From Candidatus Dactylopiibacterium carminicum (lineage in GTDB: Bacteria > Pseudomonadota > Gammaproteobacteria > Burkholderiales > Rhodocyclaceae): a stretch of DNA of 33,365 nucleotides. The stretch covers positions 1-33,365 of the forward strand of contig NZ_MDUX01000038.1 of assembly GCF_014736495.1 (NCBI RefSeq), written 5' to 3'. The notes under the pieces were generated by a model. The model was given only the letters and a program-made list of their open reading frames with translations, was not told where the DNA came from and did not search any database. Both the position numbers and the translations under genes were made by a program. Below, piece after piece: positions 10,972-20,135 of this stretch. Within the stretch, counting starts at the first letter, position 1. Each line of letters opens with the position of its first letter.

Positions 10972-11788
10972 GCTCTATTCCCTTGGCCTGGGCGCACTCG
11001 ACATGACGTTGCTCGATGTGGAGCGCAAGCGTCTGCAACCCACGTTGCCGCTGGCGGAATACCTGCCCGGCGCGGGGGCTCCGGCGTCGGCCGATTGGGG
11101 GCCAGCCATTTCGGCTGTGCTGGCGCAGGCCCACAAGACGCAGGATAGCGGCGACCTGATGCTGACGGTGTCGGATGCCTGGGCCCGTTACTGGATGCTG
11201 AGCGTACCCGAAGGCATCGGCAGCCTGGAGGAGCTTCGGGCATTGGCGAGGGCACGCTTCGAGGCCCTGTTCGGCACGCCTGCCGACGGCTGGACGCTGA
11301 TGGCCGAATGGCGCACCCGTGGGCAGGTATTGGTCTGCGCGCTGCCGGAAAGGTTGCTGGCCGCCTGCGAAACGCTTGGGGAGGAGGGCGTCTGGCGGGT
11401 GGTGTCGGTACAGCCGCACGCCATCCGTCTGATGAACAGCCATCGTGCGCGTATCCCCGATGATGCCTGGGTCTGTTGCTTCGGCGCACAAGGCATGCTG
11501 GCCCTGTTGCTGCAAGGCGGTGCCGTGCAGTACGTACGTCGTTTCCGCTATCAACGCGTACCCGAAGCCGATGAATTGATGGACATGCTGGATGGCGAGA
11601 TCCTGCGCGCCGGCACCGATACACCGATGAAACTGTGTGCGCTGGGCATCTTGCCGGAAGTGGCCCACGGCACACGCATCCGCGATATGAAGCTGGTACT
11701 GCCGCAGGGCGACGACATGCAGGCTTTCAGGCCCGGCATGAGCGCCGAATCCGTGATGCTTGCGCGCGTTCGTGGGGGCCTTGCATGA
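10952..11788 (+). CDS. PilM/GspL-like assembly-platform protein
   Basis: About 278 residues, without a clear transmembrane segment, placed where PilM or the cytoplasmic part of GspL is encoded in related loci. It has the scattered character of an actin-like fold, for example GWTLMAEWRTRGQVLVCALPERLLAACE and WVCCFGAQGMLALLLQGGAVQYVRRFRY. In such systems this protein sits on the cytoplasmic side and links the ATPase to PilN/PilO-like membrane partners. The start is GTG at 10952 because GGAGG lies six bases upstream; this overlaps the end of gspE. It shares ATGA with the next gene. The assignment relies on gene order more than on strong motifs. Confidence 0.7.
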
Positions 11789-12366
11789 AGCCGCTGCCGC
11801 TGGAATTCGCGCATCGCGGCCCAGGCGGGCAGCTCAGCCGGCGCATGAGGCACGTCCTGGCTGCCGTGTTGGCGCTACTGCTCGTCTTATCCGTCCTCGG
11901 TGCATGGATGGGCAGGCAGTTGGGTAATGAGGCACGGAGCCTGGGTGAGGAAGGATTCCATCTGCGTGCAGACCGCGAATTACTGATCAAGGCAGCCCGC
12001 CATCAGGCTGCGTTGCCAGCGGATATGGTGGATTCGATCAACGGGGTTATCCGGCTGCTGGACTATCCGCTCATCGACCTGCTGGAACGCCTGGAGGCGC
12101 ATGCCGGAGATGACGTCAGGCTGCTGTCGCTCGAAATGGGGGCGGTCCGCACCAGTGTGCGCCTGGTGGTACAAGCACCCGCCCTGTCCGTGGTGCTGGA
12201 CTATCTCGACGCACTACGCAAGGAGCCGGGCTTCGAAAATCTGGTGCTGGTCCGCCAGGAAGCGCCGGGTAATGATGGCGCAGGCCTGCGTTTCACGCTG
12301 GAAATGCCGCAGATGGATGCCGTGCCGCGTGCCAACGCGCGCCTGCCGGATGGGGGGAGCGAATGA
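11785..12366 (+). CDS. PilN-like inner-membrane assembly protein
   Basis: A 193-residue protein with a short cytoplasmic N-terminus, one strongly hydrophobic segment (VLAAVLALLLVLSVLGAWMG, about residues 25-45) and a periplasmic part. The latter includes LLDYPLIDLLERLEAHAGDDVRLLSLEMGA and a ferredoxin-like region LSVVLDYLDALRKEPGFENLVLV, the usual PilN/GspL periplasmic pattern. It lies between the PilM-like and PilO-like genes and overlaps both by four bases, giving the pilM-pilN-pilO order of pilus assembly operons. It probably forms a dimeric alignment complex with the next gene product. Confidence 0.75.
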   Translation: MKPLPLEFAHRGPGGQLSRRMRHVLAAVLALLLVLSVLGAWMGRQLGNEARSLGEEGFHLRADRELLIKAARHQAALPADMVDSINGVIRLLDYPLIDLLERLEAHAGDDVRLLSLEMGAVRTSVRLVVQAPALSVVLDYLDALRKEPGFENLVLVRQEAPGNDGAGLRFTLEMPQMDAVPRANARLPDGGSE

Positions 12367-12948
12367 ACGCCCTGAAGATGCCGGATCTGGGGCGCATGCG
12401 CCTCGCCATCGAACTGGCCTACTGGCGTCTGGGGTGGCGTTTGCCGGTGATCGGTCTTGGCCTTGTCGCCTGTATCGCGACCTGGGGCTTCTGGTTGCCC
12501 ATGCAATCGTCCCGACAGGCCTCCGCACAACGACAGCTGGCGACAGTGCAGAGTGAGTTGCGTGCCCGGCCACTCGGTCGCACGCAGGAGTCTGCACTGG
12601 GTGTTTTCCAGCGCACCTTGGCCGAGCCGGATCAGATCACCGGGCAATTGCGCGTGCTGTACCGGATGGCTCAGGCGCATGGCCTGAACGTGGCGCAGAT
12701 CGACATGCGCCGCCAATCCGATCCGGGAGCCCGATTGGCCCAGCTGCAGATCAGTTTGGCCCTTGCGTGGTGAGTATCCGGCGATCAAGCGTTTCTGCGC
12801 CGAGATGCTCGCGGCCTTGCCGTCCATTTCGATTGACCAGATCAGTCTGAGGCGGGAGTCCGCGGAAACCTCCACGGTGGAAGCCCAGCTCTCGCTCTCG
12901 ATGTGGCAACGAGGTGAAAAGCCCTTGCTGGCAGGAGTCCGGCCATGA
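12363..12948 (+). pseudogene. PilO/GspM-like assembly protein, frameshifted
   Basis: The first 136 codons give a PilO-like protein with an N-terminal membrane segment (VIGLGLVACIATWGFW), a coiled region and LRVLYRMAQAHGLNVAQID, then QLQISLALAW and a stop at 12773. The PilO ferredoxin-like domain resumes in the next frame as LRGEYPAIKRFCAEMLAALP and runs to the stop at 12948. Removing one G at 12758-12759 restores LQISLPLRGEYPAI, exactly the continuity expected for this family, where LPLRGxY is a typical strand-turn-helix. So a single-base insertion splits the gene. The frameshifted C-terminus also carries the ribosome site for the next gene. It could be a real mutation or a sequencing error. 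Confidence 0.78.
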
Positions 12949-13483
12949 GCCCGAAACTCAGGTAGGGCTTGTTGCTCGGGGGGCTGATCGCAGCAGCCTT
13001 GCTGGCGGTGTTCGGTGACAAAACACCGGATTCGGCGGACGTGGTCGAACCCATGCGCCGGACGGCTTCGCCGCCCGCCGAAGAAGCGCTGGCTGCCGTG
13101 CCTGCGCCCGTCGGAGCGCCTCAGACTGTTGACGGGATCCACCGCTTGAAATCCCGTCTGTCGCCTGCTGCATCGAGCGATGGAGAGAATCGGTTGTTTG
13201 CAGGGGCCCCGCGCCAATGAAGAAACACAGGCACAGGCGGTGGGTGCACGCGGAACCCGCATCATCACCGCCGACGCATCCTTTCGTATTTATCGGACGC
13301 ATGAAAGAGCAGGGGCGCTGGACCGTGTTCCTCTCGAACAACGGCTGGGTGCATGCCTTGCGTCACGGAGAGCAGGCCGATGGTTTCCGCATTGAATCCA
13401 TCTCGGCGACCGAGGTGCGATTGGCGCAGCTGGCCAATCAGATGAAATTTGTCATCCGCATCGATGACGAAATGAAAGATTGA
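12945..13483 (+). pseudogene. Small secretion-locus protein ('secretion system X' type), amber codon plus frameshift
   Basis: The start at 12945 is well supported by GGAG at 12933-12936 and a four-base overlap with the previous gene. The frame reads MSPKLR, an in-frame TAG at 12963-12965, then GLLLGGLIAAALLAVFGDKTPDS and a proline/alanine-rich linker ending at 13220. The family's C-terminal domain appears in another frame as HPFVFIGRMKEQGRWTVFLSNNGWVHALRHGEQ up to 13483. I recall proteins annotated 'secretion system X translation initiation factor' with the same build: N-terminal anchor, proline-rich spacer and PFTYIGK...DGxWEVFLARG C-terminal domain; the translation-factor name is almost certainly a misnomer. 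A frameshift must lie near 13195-13217. Function unknown, perhaps a PilP/GspC-like connector to the secretin. Confidence 0.68.
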
Positions 13484-13487
13484 GCCC

Positions 13488-15338
13488 ATGACACGTCTTG
13501 CCTTTCTCGCACGAACCTGCACGGCCTGTGCGCTGGCCTTGTCCCTGCTGGCCTGTGCCAGCAATGCTCCACGCACGGCACTCGAACAAGGACAGGCTCT
13601 GGCTGCCACCGGCCGATTGGCCGAGGCCTATCAGGAACTTGATGCTGCCAGCCGGCAGAACCCGGGGGATGATTCCCTGCGCGCAGCAAGCATGCAGACT
13701 CGTGAGCGCCTTGCAGCCTCGCTGCTGCGGCGTGGGGACGAAGCGACGGCAGCCGGGCGCCTGGAAGAGGCCAGGAACGCCTACGCCCAACTTGGCCAGT
13801 TGCCAGGGCACGCGGGCCGGGCAAACGAGGCGCTGGCCAAGCTCGAGCAGAAGCAGATCGCATCCCTACCGGAGCTACCGGATAGCTGGAAAGCACCACA
13901 ACAACTGGTGGGAGAGCGGATCGCCGCGCCGGCCCGGACGGCGCGTGGCATACCCGCAATCGAACCGCCGGAAGCCCTTGGCAGGCAGGTATCGCTGGAG
14001 TTCCGCGATGCAGCCATCCGCTCGGTATTCGAGGCGATCACCCGGGCATCGGGTCTGAATGTCGTCTTCGATCGCGATGTGTCGCAGGACATGCGCACGA
14101 CGATCTATCTGCGCAATACCCGGATCAAGGCCGCACTCGACAAGATCGCCATGATCAGCGGCCTGGCCTTGCGTCTTCTGGATGAACATACCCTGCTCAT
14201 CTATACGGACGAGGTAGGCAAGCAGCGCGATTACCAGCAACTGGTGGTGCACAGCTTCCATCTTGCCAGCGCGGATGCCAGGACGGTGGCCAACAGCCTG
14301 CGCACGGTGCTGCGCTTCCGTGACATGGTCGTCGATGAAAAGCTCAACATGATCGTCGTGCGTGATACGCCGGAAGCCATCGCGCTGGCCGAAAAGCTCG
14401 TGGCCATGCATGACGTGGCAGAGCCGGAAGTGATGCTGGAAGTGGAGATCATCGAGATCAAGCGTGGTTTGCTGCAGGATCTTGGCGTGCAATGGCCGGG
14501 CGGCATGACGCTGACTCCACTGGGAAGTGGCACCCGGACCACTACCGACTCCTCGGGCAACACCATCACCCAGCTGACGCTGCGGGACATGCTGGGGCTG
14601 ACGCCGGGCTCGCTGGGTGTCAGCATCGATTCGCTGGCTATCAAGGCGCAGCGGACCGACAGCGACATCAACCTGCTGGCCAATCCGCGCATCCGCGCGC
14701 GCAATCGGGAGAAGGCCAAGATCCTGATCGGAGAGCGCGTGCCCAACATCAGCTCGACGGCGACGTCCACCGGTTTCGTCAGCGAAAACATCACCTATGT
14801 GGATGTCGGCCTCAAACTCGACGTGGAGCCGCAGATCTTTCCCAATGGTGAAGTGGCGATCAAACTCGGACTCGAAGTCAGCAGCATCAACGAGTCCGTC
14901 TCGACCTCCGGCGGTACGGTGGCCTACCGGATCGGCACGCGTAATGCGAACACGTCGCTGCGGCTTCGCGATGGTGAAACACAGGTCCTGGGCGGTCTGA
15001 TCCAGGACAATGACCGCAAGACCGTGACCAAGGTACCGCTGCTGGGCGACATTCCGGTGCTGGGGCGCCTGTTCACCATGAATGGCGATGACACGAGCAA
15101 GACCGAGATCGTGCTCTCGATCACGCCACGCATCGTGCGGGGCATCGAGCCTCTGCGCGGCGAGCGCTCCAGTTTCGAGGCAGGCACGGCATCCGGAGTG
15201 CGTGGGCGGCGGCCGGATACCGATTATGCCGAAGACAACGGCATGCCCGGCACGCAAGAATCCGTCGAACGGAACGGCGGCAACGCGAGCCGCAACAATG
15301 GCAGCGGCGGAGAACGTCGCGAACGCGATGAGAATTGA
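13488..15338 (+). CDS. gspD: Secretin (GspD/PulD-like) with lipoprotein signal and TPR-like N-terminus
   Basis: A 616-residue outer-membrane secretin. A signal peptide ends in lipobox LLAC with Cys23 as the lipidated residue. Residues about 28-125 form alanine-rich TPR-like helices (ALEQGQALAATGRLAEAYQELDAA and ARNAYAQLGQLPGHAG). An N0/STN-type domain follows (about 167-235: VSLEFRDAAIRSVFEAITRASG), then an N1-type repeat to about 312. The secretin channel domain (about 313-547) has VMLEVEIIEI, NLLANPRIRARNREKAKILIG, RDGETQVLGGLIQ and VPLLGDIPVLGRLF. The C-terminal tail is Gly/Asn/Arg-rich. Secretins form the gated pore through which pseudopilus-driven cargo leaves. The TPR prefix and absence of several N repeats differ from standard GspD. 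Confidence 0.92.
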   Translation: MTRLAFLARTCTACALALSLLACASNAPRTALEQGQALAATGRLAEAYQELDAASRQNPGDDSLRAASMQTRERLAASLLRRGDEATAAGRLEEARNAYAQLGQLPGHAGRANEALAKLEQKQIASLPELPDSWKAPQQLVGERIAAPARTARGIPAIEPPEALGRQVSLEFRDAAIRSVFEAITRASGLNVVFDRDVSQDMRTTIYLRNTRIKAALDKIAMISGLALRLLDEHTLLIYTDEVGKQRDYQQLVVHSFHLASADARTVANSLRTVLRFRDMVVDEKLNMIVVRDTPEAIALAEKLVAMHDVAEPEVMLEVEIIEIKRGLLQDLGVQWPGGMTLTPLGSGTRTTTDSSGNTITQLTLRDMLGLTPGSLGVSIDSLAIKAQRTDSDINLLANPRIRARNREKAKILIGERVPNISSTATSTGFVSENITYVDVGLKLDVEPQIFPNGEVAIKLGLEVSSINESVSTSGGTVAYRIGTRNANTSLRLRDGETQVLGGLIQDNDRKTVTKVPLLGDIPVLGRLFTMNGDDTSKTEIVLSITPRIVRGIEPLRGERSSFEAGTASGVRGRRPDTDYAEDNGMPGTQESVERNGGNASRNNGSGGERRERDEN

Positions 15339-15732
15339 ATCATCCCGGCATGGCGCCCCTCACCGGTGGAGGGGGTTCACGCTGATCGAGATGATCGTGG
15401 CAATGGCTATCCTGGCATTGTTGCTGACCATCGCCCTGCCGCGCTATTTCGATGGGCTGGAGCGCTCGAAGGAGGCCGTGCTGGCCGAGAACCTGAAGAT
15501 CACGCGTGACGTGATCGACAAGTTCTACGGCGACAACGGTCGCTACCCGGAGTCACTCGGCGAACTGGTGGAAAAACGCTATCTGCGCAGCCTGCCGCAC
15601 GACCCGATCACCCAGAGCAACCGTACCTGGCGGCTCATTCCGCCAGAGCCGCCACATCGCGGCCAGATATTCGACATCCGCAGCGGCGCGCGGGGGCGCG
15701 CCAAGGACGGGCGCGCCTACGCGTCATTCTGA
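15328..15732 (+). CDS. Prepilin-type pseudopilin at the end of the secretion operon
   Basis: A 134-residue pseudopilin starting at ATG 15328, eleven bases inside the end of gspD. The prepilin site is WRGFTLIEMIVAMAILALLLTIALPRYF, with a Glu at +5. The following helix region reads LERSKEAVLAENLKITRDVIDKFYGDNGRYPESLGELVEKRYLRSLPHDPIT, matching the GspG-like core, and it ends with IFDIRSGARG. It is shorter than the GspG at 7609 and lacks the C-terminal calcium loop. It is likely a further subunit of the same pseudopilus. It converges on clpB with a five-base gap and no visible terminator between. Confidence 0.87.
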   Translation: MRIESSRHGAPHRWRGFTLIEMIVAMAILALLLTIALPRYFDGLERSKEAVLAENLKITRDVIDKFYGDNGRYPESLGELVEKRYLRSLPHDPITQSNRTWRLIPPEPPHRGQIFDIRSGARGRAKDGRAYASF

Positions 15733-15737
15733 GCGAC

Positions 15738-18320
15738 TCAGTTCGGCTTGCTGAACTGAATGCCGTCACTGCCGTCATCGACAACCACCGTGTCCTTGGC
15801 GGCGAAGCGTCCCTCCAGAATCAGTTTCGCGAGCGGATTCTCGATGTGCTCCTGAATCGCACGCTTGAGTGGTCGCGCGCCGAAGACAGGATCGAAACCG
15901 GCCTGGGCCACTTCACCCAACGCAGCGTCGGTCACCGTCAGTCCGATCTCCAGACGGCCAAGACGACGGCGCAGGTTTTCCAGCTGGATACGCGCAATCG
16001 ATTTGATGTGCGCGTCGCCCAGGGCATGGAACACCACGACTTCGTCGATCCGGTTGATGAATTCCGGCCTGAAGAAGGTCTTCACTTCCCCCATCACGGC
16101 TGACTTGATGGAGTCATAGGACTCCCCGGCCATGCTCTGGATGAGCTGGCTGCCAAGATTGGAGGTCATTACGATCACGGTGTTCTTGAAATCCACCGTG
16201 CGACCCTGTCCATCGGTCATACGGCCATCGTCGAGCACCTGCAGCAGCACGTTGAAGACATCCGGATGCGCCTTTTCCACCTCGTCGAAAAGGATCACGG
16301 AATAGGGCTTGCGCCGGACCTGCTCGGTCAGGTAGCCGCCTTCCTCGTAGCCTACGTATCCCGGCGGCGCACCGATCAGGCGGGCCACGGAATGCTTCTC
16401 CATGAATTCGCTCATGTCGATGCGGATCAGGTGTTCCTCGCTGTCGAACAGGAAACTGGCGAGCGTCTTGCACAGTTCTGTCTTGCCGACACCGGTGGGG
16501 CCCAGGAAAAGGAAGGAGCCATAAGGGCGGTTCTCTTCCGAGAGTCCGGCGCGCGAGCGGCGGATGGCGTCAGCCACCAGGCGCACTGCCTCATCCTGGC
16601 CGACCACGCGTTCATGCAGTTTTTCTTCCATCTTCAGCAGCTTTTCGCGCTCACCCTGCATCATCTTCGCAACGGGAATCCCCGTCGCGCGTGACACCAC
16701 CTCGGCGATCTCTTCGGCGCCGACCTGGGTGCGCAGCAGCTTGTTCGGCGCCTTGCTGCCTTCCTTGCCCTCCGCTGCCTTGAGCTGTGCTTCCAGCTTG
16801 GGCAGTTCGCCGTACTGCAGTTCGCTCATCCGCTGCCAGTCACCCTTGCGCCGGGCTTCTTCCATCTGTACCCGCACCTTGTCGATGGCTTCCTTGATGT
16901 GCTGAGAGCCTGCCACGTTGGCCTTTTCAGCCTTCCAGATCTCTTCAAGGTCGGCGTATTCACGCTCAAGCTTGGCGATTTCATCCTCGATCAGGCCGAA
17001 ACGCTTGATAGAGGCCTCGTCTTTCTCCTTCTTCACCGCCTCGCGTTCGATCTTGAGCTGGATGATGCGGCGTTCGAGACGGTCCAGCGCCTCCGGCTTG
17101 GAATCGATCTCCATCTTGATGCGGGCGGCGGCTTCATCGATCAGGTCGATCGCCTTGTCCGGCAGGAAACGGTCGGTGATGTAGCGGTGGCTCAGCTCGG
17201 CCGCGGCGACGATGGCAGGGTCGGTGATGTCCACGCCATGGTGCAATTCGTACTTTTCCTGCAGTCCGCGCAGGATGGCGATTGTGGATTCCACCGAGGG
17301 TTCGCCGACCAGTACCTTCTGGAAGCGGCGCTCCAGTGCGGCATCCTTTTCGATGTACTTGCGGTATTCGTCCAGCGTGGTGGCGCCGATGCAGTGCAGC
17401 TCACCCCGGGCCAGCGCGGGCTTGAGCATGTTGCCTGCGTCGATGGCACCTTCCGCCTTGCCCGCGCCGACCATGGTATGGATCTCGTCGATGAAGACGA
17501 TGACCCGGCCTTCTTCCTTGGCGATATCGTTGAGCACTGCTTTCAGGCGTTCTTCGAACTCCCCGCGAAATTTTGCGCCGGCAAGCAGGGCCGCCATGTC
17601 CAGCGAAAGCACGCGCTTGCCCTTGAGTGTCTCGGGAACCTCTTCGTTGATGATGCGCTGTGCCAACCCTTCGACGATGGCCGTTTTGCCCACGCCCGGC
17701 TCGCCGATCAGCACCGGATTGTTCTTGGTGCGGCGTTGCAGGATCTGGATCGCGCGGCGGATTTCATCGTCGCGGCCGATCACCGGATCCAGCTTGCCCT
17801 GACGGGCACGATCGGTCAGATCCAGACAGTATTTCTTCAATGCTTCACGTTGTGATTCGGCCTCGGCGCTATCCACACCGCCGCCACCGCGAACCGCTTC
17901 CACGGCGGTTTCCAGGGCGCGTCGCTGGGCGCCGTGCTCCTTGAAAAGTCGCCCCATCTCGCCTTTATCGTTGCATAGCGCAAGCAGGAACATTTCACTG
18001 GCGATGAACTGATCGCCATGTTGCTGTGCCTCACGATCCGTGAGGTTGAGCAGGCCGGCCAGTTCGCGGCTGACCTGCACGTCGCCATTGTGCCCGTGCA
18101 CCTGGGGCAGGCGGTCGATGGCGTTCTCCAGCGCTGCCTTGAGCGCCGGCACGTTGGCGCCGGCACGTGTGAGCAGCGAAGCGGTACCGCCGTCATCCTG
18201 AGCGAGCAGGGCGGAAAGCAGGTGCTGAGGCTCGATGTACTGGTTGTCATTACCGATGGCGATGCTCTGGGCATCGGCAAGGGCCTGTTGGAATTTGGTT
18301 GTGAGCTTGTCGAAACGCAT
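15738..18320 (-). CDS. clpB: ATP-dependent disaggregase ClpB (Hsp100)
   Basis: An 860-residue AAA+ chaperone, the normal ClpB length. An N-terminal Clp_N repeat domain (about 1-145) precedes AAA-1 with Walker A GEPGVGKT (Lys212) and [15 protein letters not shown]. The long coiled-coil M domain (about 400-530) marks ClpB rather than ClpA/C. AAA-2 has [15 protein letters not shown] and [15 protein letters not shown], and the C-terminal D2 small domain follows. No IGF/IGL ClpP-docking loop is evident. With DnaK it extracts polypeptides from aggregates in the cytoplasm. Transcription is very probably heat-induced from the sigma-32 promoter at 18350-18377. An AGGAG lies before the ATG. Confidence 0.97.
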   Translation of the reverse strand: MRFDKLTTKFQQALADAQSIAIGNDNQYIEPQHLLSALLAQDDGGTASLLTRAGANVPALKAALENAIDRLPQVHGHNGDVQVSRELAGLLNLTDREAQQHGDQFIASEMFLLALCNDKGEMGRLFKEHGAQRRALETAVEAVRGGGGVDSAEAESQREALKKYCLDLTDRARQGKLDPVIGRDDEIRRAIQILQRRTKNNPVLIGEPGVGKTAIVEGLAQRIINEEVPETLKGKRVLSLDMAALLAGAKFRGEFEERLKAVLNDIAKEEGRVIVFIDEIHTMVGAGKAEGAIDAGNMLKPALARGELHCIGATTLDEYRKYIEKDAALERRFQKVLVGEPSVESTIAILRGLQEKYELHHGVDITDPAIVAAAELSHRYITDRFLPDKAIDLIDEAAARIKMEIDSKPEALDRLERRIIQLKIEREAVKKEKDEASIKRFGLIEDEIAKLEREYADLEEIWKAEKANVAGSQHIKEAIDKVRVQMEEARRKGDWQRMSELQYGELPKLEAQLKAAEGKEGSKAPNKLLRTQVGAEEIAEVVSRATGIPVAKMMQGEREKLLKMEEKLHERVVGQDEAVRLVADAIRRSRAGLSEENRPYGSFLFLGPTGVGKTELCKTLASFLFDSEEHLIRIDMSEFMEKHSVARLIGAPPGYVGYEEGGYLTEQVRRKPYSVILFDEVEKAHPDVFNVLLQVLDDGRMTDGQGRTVDFKNTVIVMTSNLGSQLIQSMAGESYDSIKSAVMGEVKTFFRPEFINRIDEVVVFHALGDAHIKSIARIQLENLRRRLGRLEIGLTVTDAALGEVAQAGFDPVFGARPLKRAIQEHIENPLAKLILEGRFAAKDTVVVDDGSDGIQFSKPN

Positions 18321-18349
18321 GGCGGTGCTCCTGAATCATCCTGCCGTGC

Positions 18350-18377
18350 AGATGGGGTTGAGCCGATGGCTTTCAAG
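18350..18377 (-). promoter_or_regulatory. Sigma-32 heat-shock promoter of clpB
   Basis: On the minus strand CTTGAA (-35, at 18372-18377) is followed by a 14-base spacer and CCCCATCT (-10, at 18350-18357). This matches the RpoH consensus CTTGAA-N13-15-CCCCATnT at every defined position. It lies 30 bases upstream of the clpB start. The phasin gene diverges on the other side and has no matching element. Confidence 0.88.
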
Positions 18378-18431
18378 CCACGGCCGGCGTGAGTGTGAGT
18401 TGTCTCTATCAAGTCCCGAGGAGGAGAGAAC

Positions 18432-19055
18432 ATGACTGGCAAACCCGAAAAGGCCCTGGCGGCCATTCAACAGCGAAACCTGGAGTCAGCCGTGCGCCTG
18501 GCTCAGCTGTCGATCGAGAATTCGCAACGCATCCTGCAGCTGCAGGTCGAGGTGGTGAAGGAGATCTTCGATGACGGCGTCAGCAGCGCGAAAGCATTGA
18601 CCGGTGTGACGTCACCGCAGGAGGCGCTCGAGTTGCGTTCGCGCTATGCGCAGCAAACTGCGGAGCGGATGTTCGACTGTAGTCGCAGCGTGGCCGAAAT
18701 CACGGCCGAAATGCAGGCCGAGATGGCCCGCCTGATCAGCGATCAGCTCAGCACTGGTGGGCAACAGGTCTTCGATTCGATGCAGGAAGTGCTGCGTGGC
18801 ATGCCGCTCAATAGCTGGCGCGCTACCGCGCAGGCTGCGGGCTTCCTGCCGCATGCGGCGGATGGTGTTGAGGTTGACGAGCAGGATCACGATTTCCAGC
18901 GCAGTGCCGCCATAAGATCCCGCCAGAACGTTGTTGGCGATCCACAGACTGGTTCCCAACAGCACACCACACGCATGCGGATGCCTGTCAGCAGGAAGAG
19001 CGCCAGCGTTCCGACACAGGAAGCAATCAGCGGGAACCAGTTCCACCACACCTGA
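18432..19055 (+). CDS. Phasin family protein with an artefactual C-terminal extension
   Basis: Residues 1 to about 136 form a typical phasin: alanine/glutamine-rich amphipathic helices such as NLESAVRLAQLSIENSQRILQLQVEVVKEIFDDG and SPQEALELRSRYAQQTAERMFD. Phasins coat polyhydroxyalkanoate granules; some members of this family act more broadly in stress. The ribosome site GAGGAGAG precedes the ATG at 18432. From about 18838 the reading is the reverse complement of a ygjV-like gene, adding roughly 70 polar, low-complexity residues that do not look like phasin. The native stop seems to have been lost in a rearrangement. It is divergent from clpB, so it does not share the heat-shock promoter. Confidence 0.8.
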   Translation: MTGKPEKALAAIQQRNLESAVRLAQLSIENSQRILQLQVEVVKEIFDDGVSSAKALTGVTSPQEALELRSRYAQQTAERMFDCSRSVAEITAEMQAEMARLISDQLSTGGQQVFDSMQEVLRGMPLNSWRATAQAAGFLPHAADGVEVDEQDHDFQRSAAIRSRQNVVGDPQTGSQQHTTRMRMPVSRKSASVPTQEAISGNQFHHT

Positions 19056-19333
19056 ACCAACCGGACTCCGAGCACGAGATTGATCACCACCACGGCTATC
19101 GCGACCCAGAATGACCGGGTATAGAGCGAAAGCATGGAACGCGTGGCGGATACGGCAGAACTGACCATGGCGGTGGGGTTACCCAGTAGCCAGAAATGCC
19201 CGATATAGGCCAGACACTCCGCAGTCATGAACAGCTTGAAATGGCGGTCGTTCTTCTGCAGGAAAGAGCCTACGCCCAGGAAAAACGCCAGATAGCCCAT
19301 GATCTGGGCAGGCGAGAAGATGTCGGAAAGCAT
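18836..19333 (-). pseudogene. ygjV: YgjV-like inner-membrane protein, frameshifted and without its native stop
   Basis: The N-terminal frame (from 19333) reads FSPAQIMGYLAFFLGVGSF, then FLTAECLAYIGHFWLLGNPTAM-like segments and LPLIASCVGTLALFLLTGIRMRV, matching the small YgjV family of multi-spanning membrane proteins of unknown function. After RMRV the frame leaves the family (VCCWEPVCG), while the neighbouring frame continues LLGTSLWIANNVLAGSYGGTALEIVILLVNLNTIRRM, the expected last helices. One missing base near 18963-18971 explains this. Beyond about 18840 the corrected frame runs on antisense through the phasin gene with no nearby stop, so the natural 3' end is missing as well. Confidence 0.75.
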
Positions 19334-19389
19334 GCGGATGCTGCAGCGGGAGGAGCGTGCACTTTAGCGCTAACGACCACCCGCGTCGA

Positions 19390-20061
19390 TCAGAACGCGG
19401 CCGCATCCCGCCAGCACATGCGGGCGCCTGTCGATGGATGGGGCAGCGCCAGCATCTCGGCGTGCAACAACAGGCGGGAAGAGGCACTCAAGGCTGAAGG
19501 GGGCGCATACAAACGGTCGCCCAGTATCGGGTGCCCGAGCGCGAGCATGTGAACACGCAACTGATGCGAGCGGCCGGTGATCGGAGTCAGACGCACCCGG
19601 GTCTGCTCTCGCAGGCGATCACGCGAGAGCACTTCAAAGTAGGTCAGAGAGGGTTTGCCTATCTCCCGGTCAACCCGCTGCCGAGGGCGGTTGGGCCAAT
19701 CCGTGATCAGTGGGAGATCTACTTCCCCGCAATCGTCGGCGAGCAGGCCATCCACCACGGCGACGTAACGCTTCTGCGTGTCCCGCTGTGCAAATGCCTT
19801 GCTCAGGGCACTCTGGGCCTTCGGCGTACGGGCCAGTACGATCAGCCCGGAGGTCTCCATGTCCAGGCGATGCACCGTCAAGGCGTCAGGGAAACGTTGC
19901 TGGATACGGTGCAACAGGCAGTCCTGGTGTGCCTCGCCGCGTCCGGGAACCGAAAGCAGGCCTGCAGGCTTGTTGCATATCAACAGTGCGGCATCTGCGT
20001 ACAGCAGTGGCAATCCCCGGTCTGCCGGAGGTGTGTAAACGGGCGCAGCGGGAATGTGCAT
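19390..20061 (-). CDS. rluA: RluA-type 23S rRNA/tRNA pseudouridine synthase
   Basis: A 223-residue enzyme that matches RluA closely in length and sequence. It has LLICNKPAGLLSVPGRG near the N-terminus, the catalytic motif HRLDMETSGLIVLA with the essential Asp, DLPLITDWPNRPRQ, and LTPITGRSHQLRVHMLALGHPILGDRLYA. There is no S4 domain, as expected for RluA rather than RluB-F or RluC/D. RluA converts U746 of 23S rRNA and U32 of several tRNAs to pseudouridine. It is divergent from iscR across a gap of 186 bp; the promoter and operator elements there point toward iscR. The ATG at 20061 has no clear ribosome site. Confidence 0.93.
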   Translation of the reverse strand: MHIPAAPVYTPPADRGLPLLYADAALLICNKPAGLLSVPGRGEAHQDCLLHRIQQRFPDALTVHRLDMETSGLIVLARTPKAQSALSKAFAQRDTQKRYVAVVDGLLADDCGEVDLPLITDWPNRPRQRVDREIGKPSLTYFEVLSRDRLREQTRVRLTPITGRSHQLRVHMLALGHPILGDRLYAPPSALSASSRLLLHAEMLALPHPSTGARMCWRDAAAF

Positions 20062-20102
20062 TGATTGAGTTTATCGGGCGAGCAAATTGATCTGGGACAA
20101 GT

Positions 20103-20127
20103 ATTCTTGACCAGAAAGGTCGGGAAT
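20103..20127. promoter_or_regulatory. IscR type 1 binding site 1 (isc operon operator)
   Basis: A 25 bp imperfect palindrome: the left arm ATTCTTGACC and right arm GGTCGGGAAT surround a five-base AT-rich centre. This matches the type 1 site bound by [2Fe-2S]-IscR. It covers the -35 element of the isc promoter, so binding would repress. The spacing to site 2 is 28 bp. Confidence 0.8.
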
Positions 20128-20135
20128 TGTATTCT
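20107..20135 (+). promoter_or_regulatory. Sigma-70 promoter of the isc operon
   Basis: TTGACC (20107-20112) and TATTCT (20130-20135) are separated by exactly 17 bases. The -35 lies in IscR site 1 and the -10 touches site 2. Transcription would start near 20142, leaving a leader of roughly 105 bases before iscR. Confidence 0.75.

Noticed and set aside
13875..15257. A 460-residue minus-strand ORF opposite gspD
   Set aside because: A histidine- and arginine-rich shadow with no family features; the secretin frame is plainly coding.
18838..19055. The C-terminal tail of the phasin ORF as a new domain
   Set aside because: It is antisense to conserved membrane helices of the ygjV-like gene, so it most likely arose by loss of the stop codon.
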